Below are positions 18,537 to 28,072 of a stretch of 64,000 nt of DNA, piece by piece. The position numbers were made by a program, and so were the translations under genes. Positions within the stretch are counted from its first letter, which is position 1. Every line of letters begins with the position of its first letter. The DNA comes from an uncultured Sutterella sp. (lineage in GTDB: Bacteria; Pseudomonadota; Gammaproteobacteria; Burkholderiales; Burkholderiaceae_F): the NCBI GenBank assembly GCA_900545335.1, contig UQYP01000003.1, forward strand, positions 124,001 to 188,000. The letters run 5' to 3'. The notes below the pieces were generated by a model. It was not told the DNA's origin. It made no database searches and saw nothing but the letters and a program-made list of their open reading frames with translations.

Positions 18537-19526
18537 TTAACGGTTAATAATGACACTCATGCCGGGGCGCAGATTGGGTACAGATGAAGTCGGGCGGGCT
18601 CGCACTTCAAAGGTTCTCAAGTCGTAGCCGCTTGACTGGCGGGTTGCGCGCCAGGTGGCATAGTCGCCTCTTGGGTTAATAAAGTACACCTTAAACTGTA
18701 CGTCTTTAAGTCCTAAAGCCGGAATCTCGGCTTTAAGAACCGTGTCCTTTGTGACATTGACCATGTCGTCTTCACGGATGTTAAAGACCGCCCATTGATC
18801 GGTTAAATCCACCAGTGTGGCAAGCGGTAAGCCAGCTGCTGCAATTTCTCCGACTTCAACGTAGACGCGGGAGACTTCACTAGCAATGGGGGAAGTAACA
18901 TTTTTTTCTTTAACAAGGCTTGCCACCTGATCGACTCCGCCTTCAGCCTGGGCCGCAAGAGCGCCCGCCGCTTCTTTTTCCTGGGTTCGGGCACCGGTTT
19001 GGGCGATATCGTACTGTTCGCGCGCAGCAGCCAAAAGTTCTTCAGCGCTGCGTTTCTGAGCCAAAGCCTCATCGTACTTTTGCTTTGAAATCAGACCTTC
19101 TTTGTAAAGTGCGTGAACGCGGGTATAGGTTTTTTGAGCCAACTGCTGACCGGCCTGAGCCCGAAGCATCTGAGCCTTGGCAGCTCGGATTTCCTGAGGA
19201 CGGGCGCCTTCATCAACGAGACTGGCTTTGGCAGCGGCAGCTGATTTCAGAGCCTGCACTTCTCTTAACTTCGCTTCAACTTCAGGTATAGCCAAGGTCA
19301 TCAAAATTTGCCCGGCACTTACATTGTCGCCTTCATGAATGATGAGTGAATCAATACGTCCGGTGACTTTGGCGGCGACATCTACGGTTTTGGCCTGCAT
19401 CACACCGTAAAAAGGCTCTTTAGACGGGTGTGTTCCCATCCAAAAACCGCCCGCCAATACTAAAGCACAGGCAACAGCCGCGCCGACTATGACAGGCTTT
19501 GTGAGTTTGGTATTTTTCTGCGTCAT
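18537..19526 (-). CDS. HlyD/EmrA-family periplasmic adaptor
   Basis: A 329-residue membrane-fusion protein. A single N-terminal transmembrane helix (about residues 12-28) is followed by the split biotinyl-lipoyl domain (VDVAAKVTGRIDSL), a long alpha-helical hairpin rich in Ala, Gln and Glu (residues about 80-200), and a beta-barrel ending LRPGMSVIINR. It resembles the YhiI/YbhG adaptors that pair with ABC-2 permeases. It overlaps the TolC-like gene by 4 bases (ATGA). Confidence 0.88.
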   Translation of the reverse strand: MTQKNTKLTKPVIVGAAVACALVLAGGFWMGTHPSKEPFYGVMQAKTVDVAAKVTGRIDSLIIHEGDNVSAGQILMTLAIPEVEAKLREVQALKSAAAAKASLVDEGARPQEIRAAKAQMLRAQAGQQLAQKTYTRVHALYKEGLISKQKYDEALAQKRSAEELLAAAREQYDIAQTGARTQEKEAAGALAAQAEGGVDQVASLVKEKNVTSPIASEVSRVYVEVGEIAAAGLPLATLVDLTDQWAVFNIREDDMVNVTKDTVLKAEIPALGLKDVQFKVYFINPRGDYATWRATRQSSGYDLRTFEVRARPTSSVPNLRPGMSVIINR

Positions 19527-20926
19527 TGTTCAATCACCGTTATATTCGGACGGGTTAAAGCGTCCATGAAATCAATCATCCGACCGCTCGCAGCATGCAG
19601 TAAAGAGTAGGAGACAACGAAACGATAAGCCGCTACCCTTTGAGCCACTTCTGCAGCAATGAGTTTATTGCGGGCATCGTTGACATCGTCTACTGTGGAG
19701 AGACCTTCTTTAAAAGAGCGCTCGCGCAGTCTGACATTTTCTTTTGCCAGATCAATTGAGCTTGTGGTCAGGCGATACTGTTCGAGCGCCTGAGTGCTCT
19801 TTAGCCACGCCACTTCAACCACTTTGTTGATTTCATTTCTTGCCTGACTTTGGGCAGCTTGAGCTTTGTTGACCAAGGCTTGGGCACCTCCCACCCGAGA
19901 TGAACGGTCACGGTTATCCCAAAGTGTGAAGCTCACGCCGATTCCTGCGATCCAATCGGGCTCGGGCAGCGTCAGGTAGTGCTTAATCATGTTGTAATGA
20001 CCGAATAAGTACACCTGAGGGTGATAGGCGCTTTTAGCGGCCTGAACACCCATGCGGGCCTGCTCGTGCTGGGCTTCAAGTGCTTTTAAGGTCGGATTGT
20101 TTGCAATCGCCAAATCCTGCCAGTAAGACAGAGTCTTCAAATCCTTTGTGACAAACATCGGGGTTTCAAGGCTGCCTACTTCCTTTTCCCGAAGCAGATC
20201 GGCGAGTTCTGTTTCGGCGACCTGTCGGTCTGTTTGTGAGGCGATGAAATCACGCTCTGCGGCATCACGGTTGACCTGTGCGCTCATGCGTTCGATTTTG
20301 GCAATGAGGCCGGCCTTTTCAAACTTTTTAGCCCGATTAAGATCTCGTTCCTGTTGCTTTAAAAGATCGGCTCTTAATTTTTCGACACTTCGGGCAAGCT
20401 GCACACCAAAGTACTTCTGAACCAAGAGCGTATCGAGCTCATCCTGAGTTTTATCATGCCCGGCACGAGCCTGTCTTAATGCTGCTTCAGAGGCGTTTTG
20501 TTTTGCACTGATGGCGCCGCCTGTGTAAATCGGCCACATGAGGTCAATGGAAGCTCGGGGACCTGAAATATCCTCTTCCATGTCGATTTTGAATTTGTTT
20601 TGACCCAGAAGCGATCCGATTTGAGGCAGCTGCGGCATCATCTGACCGAAAACTGCACCGGCAGAACCCAGGGGATTGTCAAAAGCCATATGGATATCTT
20701 TGCGGCCTTCAACCTGCTGGGCATTTAAACTGATTTTGGGTCCCGACAGTGATCGGGCTTCTTTGATCTGCTCAGTCTTCTGATCGATTTCTGCCTGACT
20801 GATTTTGAGCATATCGGCTCTTTGCTGCATCATCAGACGTGCCTGCTGAAAGCTTACGCCCGCAGCCGCGGCTGACTGTGCGCCGAACATTGCACAAAAT
20901 AGAGTGGTTAAAACAAAGTTTTTCAT
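19523..20926 (-). CDS. TolC-family outer membrane efflux protein
   Basis: The mature part is two tandem outer-membrane-factor repeats with long helices, as in TolC. The signal peptide is MKNFVLTTLFCAMFGAQSAAAAG. I start at the ATG at 20926, which gives a normal signal peptide. The frame continues to an ATG at 20959, but that would add 11 charged residues before the signal. The Shine-Dalgarno sequence is poor for either choice. It heads the four-gene efflux operon. Confidence 0.87.
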   Translation of the reverse strand: MKNFVLTTLFCAMFGAQSAAAAGVSFQQARLMMQQRADMLKISQAEIDQKTEQIKEARSLSGPKISLNAQQVEGRKDIHMAFDNPLGSAGAVFGQMMPQLPQIGSLLGQNKFKIDMEEDISGPRASIDLMWPIYTGGAISAKQNASEAALRQARAGHDKTQDELDTLLVQKYFGVQLARSVEKLRADLLKQQERDLNRAKKFEKAGLIAKIERMSAQVNRDAAERDFIASQTDRQVAETELADLLREKEVGSLETPMFVTKDLKTLSYWQDLAIANNPTLKALEAQHEQARMGVQAAKSAYHPQVYLFGHYNMIKHYLTLPEPDWIAGIGVSFTLWDNRDRSSRVGGAQALVNKAQAAQSQARNEINKVVEVAWLKSTQALEQYRLTTSSIDLAKENVRLRERSFKEGLSTVDDVNDARNKLIAAEVAQRVAAYRFVVSYSLLHAASGRMIDFMDALTRPNITVIEQ

Positions 20927-20974
20927 CAACACTTTTTTATCCTGGTCCTCAAAGGGCATTGTAGCCTTAAATTT

Positions 20975-23900
20975 CTATCTTTCGGCTCGTTCTTTCGTAT
21001 CGAGTGACTTCACAAATCCCCGTAAGTACGCCAAGCGAGAATCAATCGTCGGCGTCGAAGTCTCAATTTTGAGTTTGGTGGGACCCATCATGCGCATATT
21101 TTTGCTTTTTTGCATGACTTCAATGAGTCTCATCGGCTCAAAATTGGGTTTGGCCGCAAAGGTGATAATCATCACTGACTCCGTTGCCTCGATGCGTTCA
21201 ATTCCCAAGTGCTGACAGTAAAGGCGCAGTCTGTGAGTTTCAATCAAAGTATTGGCCTGAGGCGGCAGTTTTCCGTATCGGTCCCCCAATGCTTCTCGAA
21301 CGGTTTCGATGGCGTTGAATGATTCACAGCTTGCGAGCTCTTTATAAAAAGAGAGTCTTTGGTGAACATCTTCAACATAATCGGCAGGCAGCAGGGCAGG
21401 TGCGTGCAGATTGATTTCTGCCATGGCCTGAAACGGTGCATCCAAATCAAAAGACTCGTTATTGCGCATGCTTTTAACTGCGCGTCTGAGCATCTGGTTA
21501 TAAAGATCGTAACCGACGGCGGCAATTTCACCGGACTGGTGTTCACCCAATACTTCGCCTGCGCCGCGGATTTCCAAGTCGTGCATGGAAAGATAAAAGC
21601 CGCTGCCCAAGTCCTGAAGGTTCTGAATAGCTTCAAGGCGCTTCTGAGCATTTTGCGTCATGGCTTCTTTGCCGGGTGTCAGAAGGTAAGCATAGGCCTG
21701 ATGATGACTTCGGCCCACACGGCCTCTTAACTGGTGCAATTGAGCCAGACCGAATTTATCTGCCCGATGCATGATGATGGTGTTGGCGGTCGGTACGTCA
21801 ATGCCCGTTTCAATAATTGTCGTGCAAAGCAAAAGGTTATACCTTTGCTGATAGAAGTCTCGCATGACGCTTTCAAGTTCTCGCTCATTCATCTGCCCGT
21901 GACCCACCACAATTCGGGCTTCGGGAATAAGCTGCGCGAGCTGTTCACGCCTGTTTTCAATCGTTGAGACATCGTTATGAAGGAAATAGACTTGACCGCC
22001 GCGCTTGAGTTCCCGCATAACAGCTTCGCGAATCACCTCGGGTGTCTCTTTTCTCACAATTGTTTTAATTGAAAGACGCTTTTCAGGCGCAGTCGCAATG
22101 ACAGAAAAAGAGCGTATGCCTTCAAGACTCATTGCAAGCGTTCTGGGAATAGGTGTCGCCGTTAAGGTTAGTACATCGACTTCAGCTCGAAGTTTTTTGA
22201 GAACTTCTTTTTGTCTGACACCGAACCGGTGCTCTTCGTCAATGACGACCAAACCGAGTCTGGCAAAATGCACTTTTTCGGATAAAAGCTTGTGCGTGCC
22301 CACCACTATGTCAATCGTGCCTTTTTCAAGGCCCTCGATCACCTGAGCGCTTTGTTTGGCGCTTCTGAAGCGGGAGAGCTCCGCTACGGTCACAGGCCAG
22401 GCAGAGAAGCGATCTTTAAAGGTGTGCGCGTGCTGCTCGGCTAAAAGTGTTGTCGGGCAAAGGATAGCTACTTGCTTTCCGCCCATGACAGCCGCAAACG
22501 CCGCGCGCAATGCAACCTCCGTTTTCCCGAAACCCACATCACCGCATACCAATCGGTCCATGGGCTTGTCAGACTTCATATCATCGAGCACAGCCTCAAT
22601 GGCAGCCTGCTGATCGGCTGTTTCCTCAAAAGGGAAGCTCTCAGCAAAAGCTTCATAATCCGCGCGGGAAAAATGAAAGGCGTGACCGTGGCTTTTTTCT
22701 CTTAATGCGTAAAGATTTAAGAGTTCTGCTGCCGTGTCTCTGACTTTTTCGGCGGCTTTCTTTTTCGCTTTTTCCCAGTCGTTTTTGCCCAGATTGTGTA
22801 ACGGAGCGTGTTCGGCATCGCTGCCGCTGTAGCGTGAAATCAACTGCAGCTGAGCAACAGGGACAAAAAGTTTGGCATCGTTTGCGTAGTCTAAGCGCAA
22901 GAATTCTTCGCTGCCGTTGACGGTCTCAATCGTTTGAAGACCGGCGTAGCGGCCCACACCGTGCGCGATATGAACAACCGGATCGCCGATTTTCAGTTCT
23001 GCCAGGTCGCGGATCATCATATCGACGTTGCTGGCATGACTTTGCCGTCTTAAAACCCGTTTGGGTGTTGAGGCATAAAGTTCGGTTTCAGTGAGAAGCG
23101 TGATTCCCTCAATGCTCATTCCCTGATAAAGCGGGCCCACGGTAAGCATGACAGGCTCATCAGCTCGGCAGAAACTGTCAAAATTTTCTACGTAAGGAAT
23201 TTTCAAGCCGTTTCGGTCAAAAAGCTGGGCCATGGTTTCGCGCCGGCCGTTGCTCGGTGCCATGATGAGCACACGGTGCTTTCTCGTCTTTTCCTCATCG
23301 ATCAAACGTTCAAGGTTTTCAACAGGGTTTTCAGCTTTGCGGTCGACAAGGATGCGCTTGGCAGGTTCGGATTCATCAATTTTGGCCTGAAAGCGAATGA
23401 ATGCTTTTAATTGAGTAAAAAAGGCTTCGCTATTCATGTAGAGCGACTGCGGGGGCAGGACCGGACGCTCGGGATCAGCTTTCAGAAATTGGTAGCGGCC
23501 CTGAGTTTCTTCAAAAAAGCGATTCAAAGCGCCTTCATTGTCGCCCAAAAGACCGATCAGTGTTTCGTCAGGATTCAAGTAATCGAAAAAGGTGGCTCTT
23601 TCATCAAAAAAGAGCGGCAGATAATATTCAATGCCCGCATCAATCACACCGTGGCTGAGATCTTTATAGAGGATGGCTTTAGTGGGGTCACCCGTAAAAT
23701 GCTCACGCCACTTGGCTCTGAAATTAACGAGTGCCTGTGCATCAACCGGAAATTCTCTACCCGGGAGGATCCGCACTTCATCAACGAGCTCTAAAGAGCG
23801 CTGAGTATCCGGATCAAATGTGCGGATTGAATCAATTTCGGTATCAAATAAGTCAAGTCTGAAGGGGTGTGCAGCGCCCATTGGAAAGATGTCAATGAGG

Positions 23901-24442
23901 CTGCCGCGGACACTGAATTCTCCTGGAGCAACGACTTGGCTCACATGCTGATAGCCTGCACTCACGAGCCGTTCGCGTAATGTGGCAGCGTTGATTTCTT
24001 CTCCTTTTTTAAAGAAAAAGACGCGGCCAGCCATATATTGCGGCGGGGCAATGGTTTGGGCGGCAGTGGTGCAGGTCAGCAGTATGGCATCAAGCGTATC
24101 TTTTTTCTCTTTTCGCTTCGAAAGCTTATAGAGAATTTCCAGCCTTTCACTCACCAAATCCTGATGGGGACTCACCAAGTCGTAAGGCAATGTTTCCCAG
24201 TCGGGGAAGTACGCTACATTGAGCTCAGGCGAGAAATACTGCATATCGTCACGCAGTCTCAGGCACTGTGAGGCATTGTCGGCAATCAGAACCAAAACCT
24301 TATTTTGTTCACGGGCAATCAGAGCAGCCTGAGAAAGCCACAGGGCATCGGCGCTCGGTGCATTAATAGAGAGCGTGCGTTTGGCTTTATTGCTCAAGTG
24401 GGTAATGTCGCGACTGATTCTTTCTCGAAGAGCTTCAAACAT
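20975..24442 (-). CDS. mfd: Transcription-repair coupling factor Mfd
   Basis: An 1155-residue Mfd, which pushes stalled RNA polymerase off DNA and recruits UvrA. UvrB-like N-terminal domains (for example YFPDWETLPYD) precede the RNA polymerase interaction domain and the RecG-like translocase: Walker A GDVGFGKTEVA, DEEH box VIDEEHRFGV, TATPIPRTL, and GRVGRSHHQAYAY. A C-terminal UvrA-binding-inhibitory domain completes it. Length and motifs are normal for the family. An AAGGGAT site precedes the start. Confidence 0.97.
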   Translation of the reverse strand: MFEALRERISRDITHLSNKAKRTLSINAPSADALWLSQAALIAREQNKVLVLIADNASQCLRLRDDMQYFSPELNVAYFPDWETLPYDLVSPHQDLVSERLEILYKLSKRKEKKDTLDAILLTCTTAAQTIAPPQYMAGRVFFFKKGEEINAATLRERLVSAGYQHVSQVVAPGEFSVRGSLIDIFPMGAAHPFRLDLFDTEIDSIRTFDPDTQRSLELVDEVRILPGREFPVDAQALVNFRAKWREHFTGDPTKAILYKDLSHGVIDAGIEYYLPLFFDERATFFDYLNPDETLIGLLGDNEGALNRFFEETQGRYQFLKADPERPVLPPQSLYMNSEAFFTQLKAFIRFQAKIDESEPAKRILVDRKAENPVENLERLIDEEKTRKHRVLIMAPSNGRRETMAQLFDRNGLKIPYVENFDSFCRADEPVMLTVGPLYQGMSIEGITLLTETELYASTPKRVLRRQSHASNVDMMIRDLAELKIGDPVVHIAHGVGRYAGLQTIETVNGSEEFLRLDYANDAKLFVPVAQLQLISRYSGSDAEHAPLHNLGKNDWEKAKKKAAEKVRDTAAELLNLYALREKSHGHAFHFSRADYEAFAESFPFEETADQQAAIEAVLDDMKSDKPMDRLVCGDVGFGKTEVALRAAFAAVMGGKQVAILCPTTLLAEQHAHTFKDRFSAWPVTVAELSRFRSAKQSAQVIEGLEKGTIDIVVGTHKLLSEKVHFARLGLVVIDEEHRFGVRQKEVLKKLRAEVDVLTLTATPIPRTLAMSLEGIRSFSVIATAPEKRLSIKTIVRKETPEVIREAVMRELKRGGQVYFLHNDVSTIENRREQLAQLIPEARIVVGHGQMNERELESVMRDFYQQRYNLLLCTTIIETGIDVPTANTIIMHRADKFGLAQLHQLRGRVGRSHHQAYAYLLTPGKEAMTQNAQKRLEAIQNLQDLGSGFYLSMHDLEIRGAGEVLGEHQSGEIAAVGYDLYNQMLRRAVKSMRNNESFDLDAPFQAMAEINLHAPALLPADYVEDVHQRLSFYKELASCESFNAIETVREALGDRYGKLPPQANTLIETHRLRLYCQHLGIERIEATESVMIITFAAKPNFEPMRLIEVMQKSKNMRMMGPTKLKIETSTPTIDSRLAYLRGFVKSLDTKERAER

Positions 24443-24572
24443 AGATATCCCTTTTTCGTTGGAGGCTAATTATCGCTTTTTTTTGAAATTTTCGATATTT
24501 TGCGTTCCAATTTTCGACTGATTCAAAATCTTCAACCGCTGATATAGAATCATGCCGCAAAAGGAGAAATGA

Positions 24573-25469
24573 ATGGCATTAACAGGAGACTCTAAACTTT
24601 GGCGTGGCATATTTTGCACGCTTGCGGGCGGTATCGGATGGGGTTTTTCCGGAGCCTGCGGTCAGTATCTCTTTTCCTATCAGGATGTGCGTCCGGACTG
24701 GCTCACCGTAGTGAGAATGCTGATTGCCGGTTTTTTGCTATGTGTTTTCTTTTTCCCGGCTCACAAAATGTCCATGCTCCCGATTTTCAGACCGGGTCTT
24801 CATTGGATATGGATTCTCATTTACGCGCTGGGCGGACTGATGATCAGCCAGTTCGGCTATCTGACCGCCGTTGACTATACGAATTCCGGTACAGCCACCA
24901 TGCTCGTTTATTTCAATCCTGTTTTTATTTTGGCGGCTGTGTGTCTGATGCAAAAGAGAGTGCCTTCAGCTCGTGAGCTGCTGGCAATCGGCTGCGCATT
25001 TGCAGGTACTTTTTTTGTTGCCACTCACGGCGATGTCACACATTTAGCGATTTCAGCTCAGGGACTCTTTTGGGGTCTTGCGAGCGCTTTAGGTATTGCG
25101 GTCTATACGATTTTGCCGGCTCGTTTTCTTTCAAAATATCCGACGCAGCCGCTAATGGGCGTCGGGATGCTGGTGGGCGGCCTTATTACCGCTGCCGCAA
25201 TCAAATTCCCGTCTATTGAGTATCATCTTGATGTCTACGGCATACTGGCACTGATTTTAATTATCCTTCTCGGTACGATTGCAGCCTTTATGCTCTATAT
25301 GCAGGGCGTTGCGGACTTGGGCAGCGTTAAAGCCAGTATGATTGCCTGTGTTGAACCGATATCGGCTGCGATTTTTTCCGTTGTCTTTTTCGGTACACAC
25401 TTTGTGGTCATGGACTATTTAGGATTTGCCTTTATTATTGCTACGATATTTGTTCTAGGCAGACGATAA
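24573..25469 (+). CDS. EamA-family (DMT) transporter
   Basis: A 298-residue membrane protein with about ten predicted helices in two EamA repeats. The first contains GGIGWGFSGACGQYL; the second begins near residue 150 and ends VEPISAAIFSVVFFG, a typical DMT signature. An AAGGAG site lies 7 bases before the ATG. Substrates of this family are often amino acids or metabolites moved outward, but this one cannot be assigned. It precedes ispD by 5 bases, so it may be co-transcribed with ispDF. Confidence 0.88.
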   Translation: MALTGDSKLWRGIFCTLAGGIGWGFSGACGQYLFSYQDVRPDWLTVVRMLIAGFLLCVFFFPAHKMSMLPIFRPGLHWIWILIYALGGLMISQFGYLTAVDYTNSGTATMLVYFNPVFILAAVCLMQKRVPSARELLAIGCAFAGTFFVATHGDVTHLAISAQGLFWGLASALGIAVYTILPARFLSKYPTQPLMGVGMLVGGLITAAAIKFPSIEYHLDVYGILALILIILLGTIAAFMLYMQGVADLGSVKASMIACVEPISAAIFSVVFFGTHFVVMDYLGFAFIIATIFVLGRR

Positions 25470-25474
25470 ACATT

Positions 25475-26161
25475 ATGAGTAAGAAAAGATTATTGATTCC
25501 GGCTGCCGGAGTCGGGGAGCGGATGAAAATCGGCTATCCCAAGCAGTATTTGCCGCTTTTAAACGGACAAACCATGCTGGAAGTGACAGTCAATCGCTTG
25601 GCTGCCATGGATTTTTTTGATTCAATAGCTGTCGTTGTATCCGCTGATGACAGCTATATCGATCGATGCCGATTCCAAGGTCCTGTCACTATCTTTCGCT
25701 GCGGAGGCAAAACGCGGGCAGAATCAGTCCTAAACGGTCTTGATGCTCTATGTCCCGGTGCCGATGATTGGATCTATGTTCATGATGCGGCGCGCCCCTG
25801 TGTGGATTATGAAGCTATTGAAAGATTGGATGAGGCACTCAGGAGCCGAGAGCTCGATGGAGCTATTTTGGCAATCGCCGTTACCGACACCATCAAGTGG
25901 GTTGGCAAAGAGGGCCTTATAGAAAAAACGATTGACCGTTCGCACTGCTATCGGGCACAAACCCCGCAGGTCTTTCGGGCAAAACCTCTAATTGAAGCAC
26001 TTAAAGCCAATCTTGAATCGGTAACCGATGAAGCGGGGGCCATGGAAAGAGTGGGCGCTAAAGTCGGCGTTGTTGCCGGATCGCCTTTTAATATTAAAGT
26101 GACCTATCCGGAAGATATTGAAGCCGTTCAAAATTTTTTAATCAAAGAGAAAGAAAAATGA
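25475..26161 (+). CDS. ispD: 2-C-methyl-D-erythritol 4-phosphate cytidylyltransferase
   Basis: A 228-residue cytidylyltransferase of the MEP isoprenoid pathway, making CDP-methylerythritol. The nucleotide-binding start is PAAGVGERM, followed by PKQYLPL, VHDAARPCV and TDTIKWV, and the C-terminal VTYPEDIEAV. It overlaps ispF by 4 bases (ATGA), and the pair is a conserved two-gene unit. Confidence 0.95.
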   Translation: MSKKRLLIPAAGVGERMKIGYPKQYLPLLNGQTMLEVTVNRLAAMDFFDSIAVVVSADDSYIDRCRFQGPVTIFRCGGKTRAESVLNGLDALCPGADDWIYVHDAARPCVDYEAIERLDEALRSRELDGAILAIAVTDTIKWVGKEGLIEKTIDRSHCYRAQTPQVFRAKPLIEALKANLESVTDEAGAMERVGAKVGVVAGSPFNIKVTYPEDIEAVQNFLIKEKEK

Positions 26162-26637
26162 GTTTTCGAATCGGACAGGGCTATGACTTGCATCGCCTGG
26201 TTGAAGGACGTCCTTTAATTTTGGGCGGTGTACAGATTGATTATGAGAAGGGACTTCTGGGGCATTCTGATGCGGATGTCCTTTTGCATGCCATTACCGA
26301 TGCACTTTTGGGTGCTGCCGGGCTTGGGGATATCGGCAGGCATTTTCCGGATACGGATCCGGCCTATAAAGGCGCCGACAGCCGAGTCCTTTTATCTCAG
26401 GCCGTCTCTCTTGTGGTCAAGGCCGGTTGGGCCATCGTCAATATTGACGCAACCGTCATTGCACAGGCGCCGAAATTAGCGCCTCATATGGATAAAATCC
26501 GTGATTCAGTTGCGCACTGTGTAGGCGTTGATTTGCAGCGCGTGAATATTAAAGCGAAAACTAAAGAAGGGTGCGACGCAGTCGGCCAAAAAGAAGCGAT
26601 CGAAGTTCATGCGATCGCTTTGCTTGAAGCTCTCTAA
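26158..26637 (+). CDS. ispF: 2-C-methyl-D-erythritol 2,4-cyclodiphosphate synthase
   Basis: A 159-residue IspF trimer subunit. The zinc site and signature are in GYDLHRLVEG and HSDADVLLHAITDALLGAAG; DIGRHFPDTD and the C-terminal KAKTKEG are also present. It follows ispD with a start-stop overlap. Its stop is 11 bases from the stop of the convergent histidine kinase gene. Confidence 0.96.
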   Translation: MSFRIGQGYDLHRLVEGRPLILGGVQIDYEKGLLGHSDADVLLHAITDALLGAAGLGDIGRHFPDTDPAYKGADSRVLLSQAVSLVVKAGWAIVNIDATVIAQAPKLAPHMDKIRDSVAHCVGVDLQRVNIKAKTKEGCDAVGQKEAIEVHAIALLEAL

Positions 26638-26648
26638 GTCGGAGTTCT

Positions 26649-28055
26649 TCAGGCGTTGTTTTGCGGCGGCAAAAGGGTATCGGTTGGCGCCGTCTGCTCT
26701 TCAAGCGCAGGTTTTTCGTTTTTCTTATTGGCTAGTGGCATCACAAGCTCAACAATCAAACCGTGCGGGTGGTTGGACGACAACTTAATCCGCCCGCCCG
26801 AGCGTTTGACCACACGTACAACAATGGCCAAACCAAGCCCGGCGCCCTTTGTGCCGCCGCGGGCTGTATCACCCCTTTCAAAGGGGCGCACGATGCGGGC
26901 CATTTCTTCGGGTGCGACACCGACGCCTTTATCACAGATTCTTAAAACCGCGTCCTCGCCCTGGCGCAATACCTGAATATTGAGTTCAAGCAGACCCGAG
27001 TCAACCGTCCGTCCGTAACGATCGGCGTTAACAAGCAGATTTTGGACAGCGCGGACAAGCTCTGTGGGGTGAGCCATCACGAAGAGGTTCCCCATGATGC
27101 TCGTTTCCATACGAACATCCGGCTTAGTGCGAAGGCGCATGTCATCGATCGTTTCATAGACCATAGCCCCTAAATCCACGCGTTCCAGCGGCTGTTTGCT
27201 GCGCTTGGCATAGGCCATAAACTGATTGACGATATTTTCCATCTGCTCCAGGTCGCTTACCATCGCATCGCGGGAGTCATCAGGCAAATCGGCCAGTTCA
27301 ATTTCAAGCCGCATGCGGGTTAACGGCGTTCTTAAATCATGAGAAACGCCGGCTAAAAGCAGCTCACGGTCATCTTCCATGCGCTCGAGTTCCTGCACCA
27401 TATGATTAAAGCTCTTATTGACAGCTTCAATTTCAGCCGTGCGGGTTTTCTCAGGCAAAGGTTCCGGTTTTTCACCGCGCCCCAATTTCTTAGCTGCGGC
27501 GCTTAATTCTGCAAGCGGTCTAACAGTACGCTGCGTCAAAACAGTGGCGCCCATGGTACCGACGAGAAAGGCCACAAAAGCCCACCAGATCCAGGTGGTT
27601 CCAAACGGGGGATCGAGAAGGTCGCTGCGAATTAAAAGCCAGTAATCGTCGCCTTCAATCTGCATGGAGACCCAAACGCCGGGCTCGTTATTGACCTGAC
27701 CGGCCACAATCGTGTCGTTACCCAGAACCTCTTTAGTTTGATGTTCAATAAGTTGAGGAATACTGCCTTGTGCGTCCAGAGGCTTCCAACTGTCCGTGTT
27801 TTCCTTCGGGATAATGCGAACGCCTTCCCGATAGGCCAGAATATGCAGCAAATCAGATCGGGAATTGGGATCAGAGGAAATGAGTGCGTAGCGCGTCAGA
27901 TTGACAGTCGAGACAATCTGCTGCGAGACCCCTTTTGAAAAGGGCACTTCCGAGAGAACTCTGAAACTTTGAAGCCACGCGAGCGCCGTAATAATCAACA
28001 GCAGCATCAGCAAAGTAAACGTTCGCCAAAATAGGCTCGGTGACTTCAAAGCCAT
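26649..28055 (-). CDS. EnvZ-like sensor histidine kinase
   Basis: A 468-residue membrane kinase. Two transmembrane helices (about residues 12-30 and 155-175) flank a periplasmic sensor domain, followed by HAMP, then the dimerisation domain with the phospho-acceptor His in GVSHDLRTPLTRM. The ATPase domain shows N-box NLLVNADRYG, G1 DKGVGV and G2 GAGLGLAIV. It follows its response regulator by 17 bases. This arrangement matches the OmpR-EnvZ osmosensing pair of betaproteobacteria, though the stimulus here is unknown. Confidence 0.92.
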   Translation of the reverse strand: MALKSPSLFWRTFTLLMLLLIITALAWLQSFRVLSEVPFSKGVSQQIVSTVNLTRYALISSDPNSRSDLLHILAYREGVRIIPKENTDSWKPLDAQGSIPQLIEHQTKEVLGNDTIVAGQVNNEPGVWVSMQIEGDDYWLLIRSDLLDPPFGTTWIWWAFVAFLVGTMGATVLTQRTVRPLAELSAAAKKLGRGEKPEPLPEKTRTAEIEAVNKSFNHMVQELERMEDDRELLLAGVSHDLRTPLTRMRLEIELADLPDDSRDAMVSDLEQMENIVNQFMAYAKRSKQPLERVDLGAMVYETIDDMRLRTKPDVRMETSIMGNLFVMAHPTELVRAVQNLLVNADRYGRTVDSGLLELNIQVLRQGEDAVLRICDKGVGVAPEEMARIVRPFERGDTARGGTKGAGLGLAIVVRVVKRSGGRIKLSSNHPHGLIVELVMPLANKKNEKPALEEQTAPTDTLLPPQNNA

Positions 28056-28072
28056 AGTTTGCCTCTCAATAA

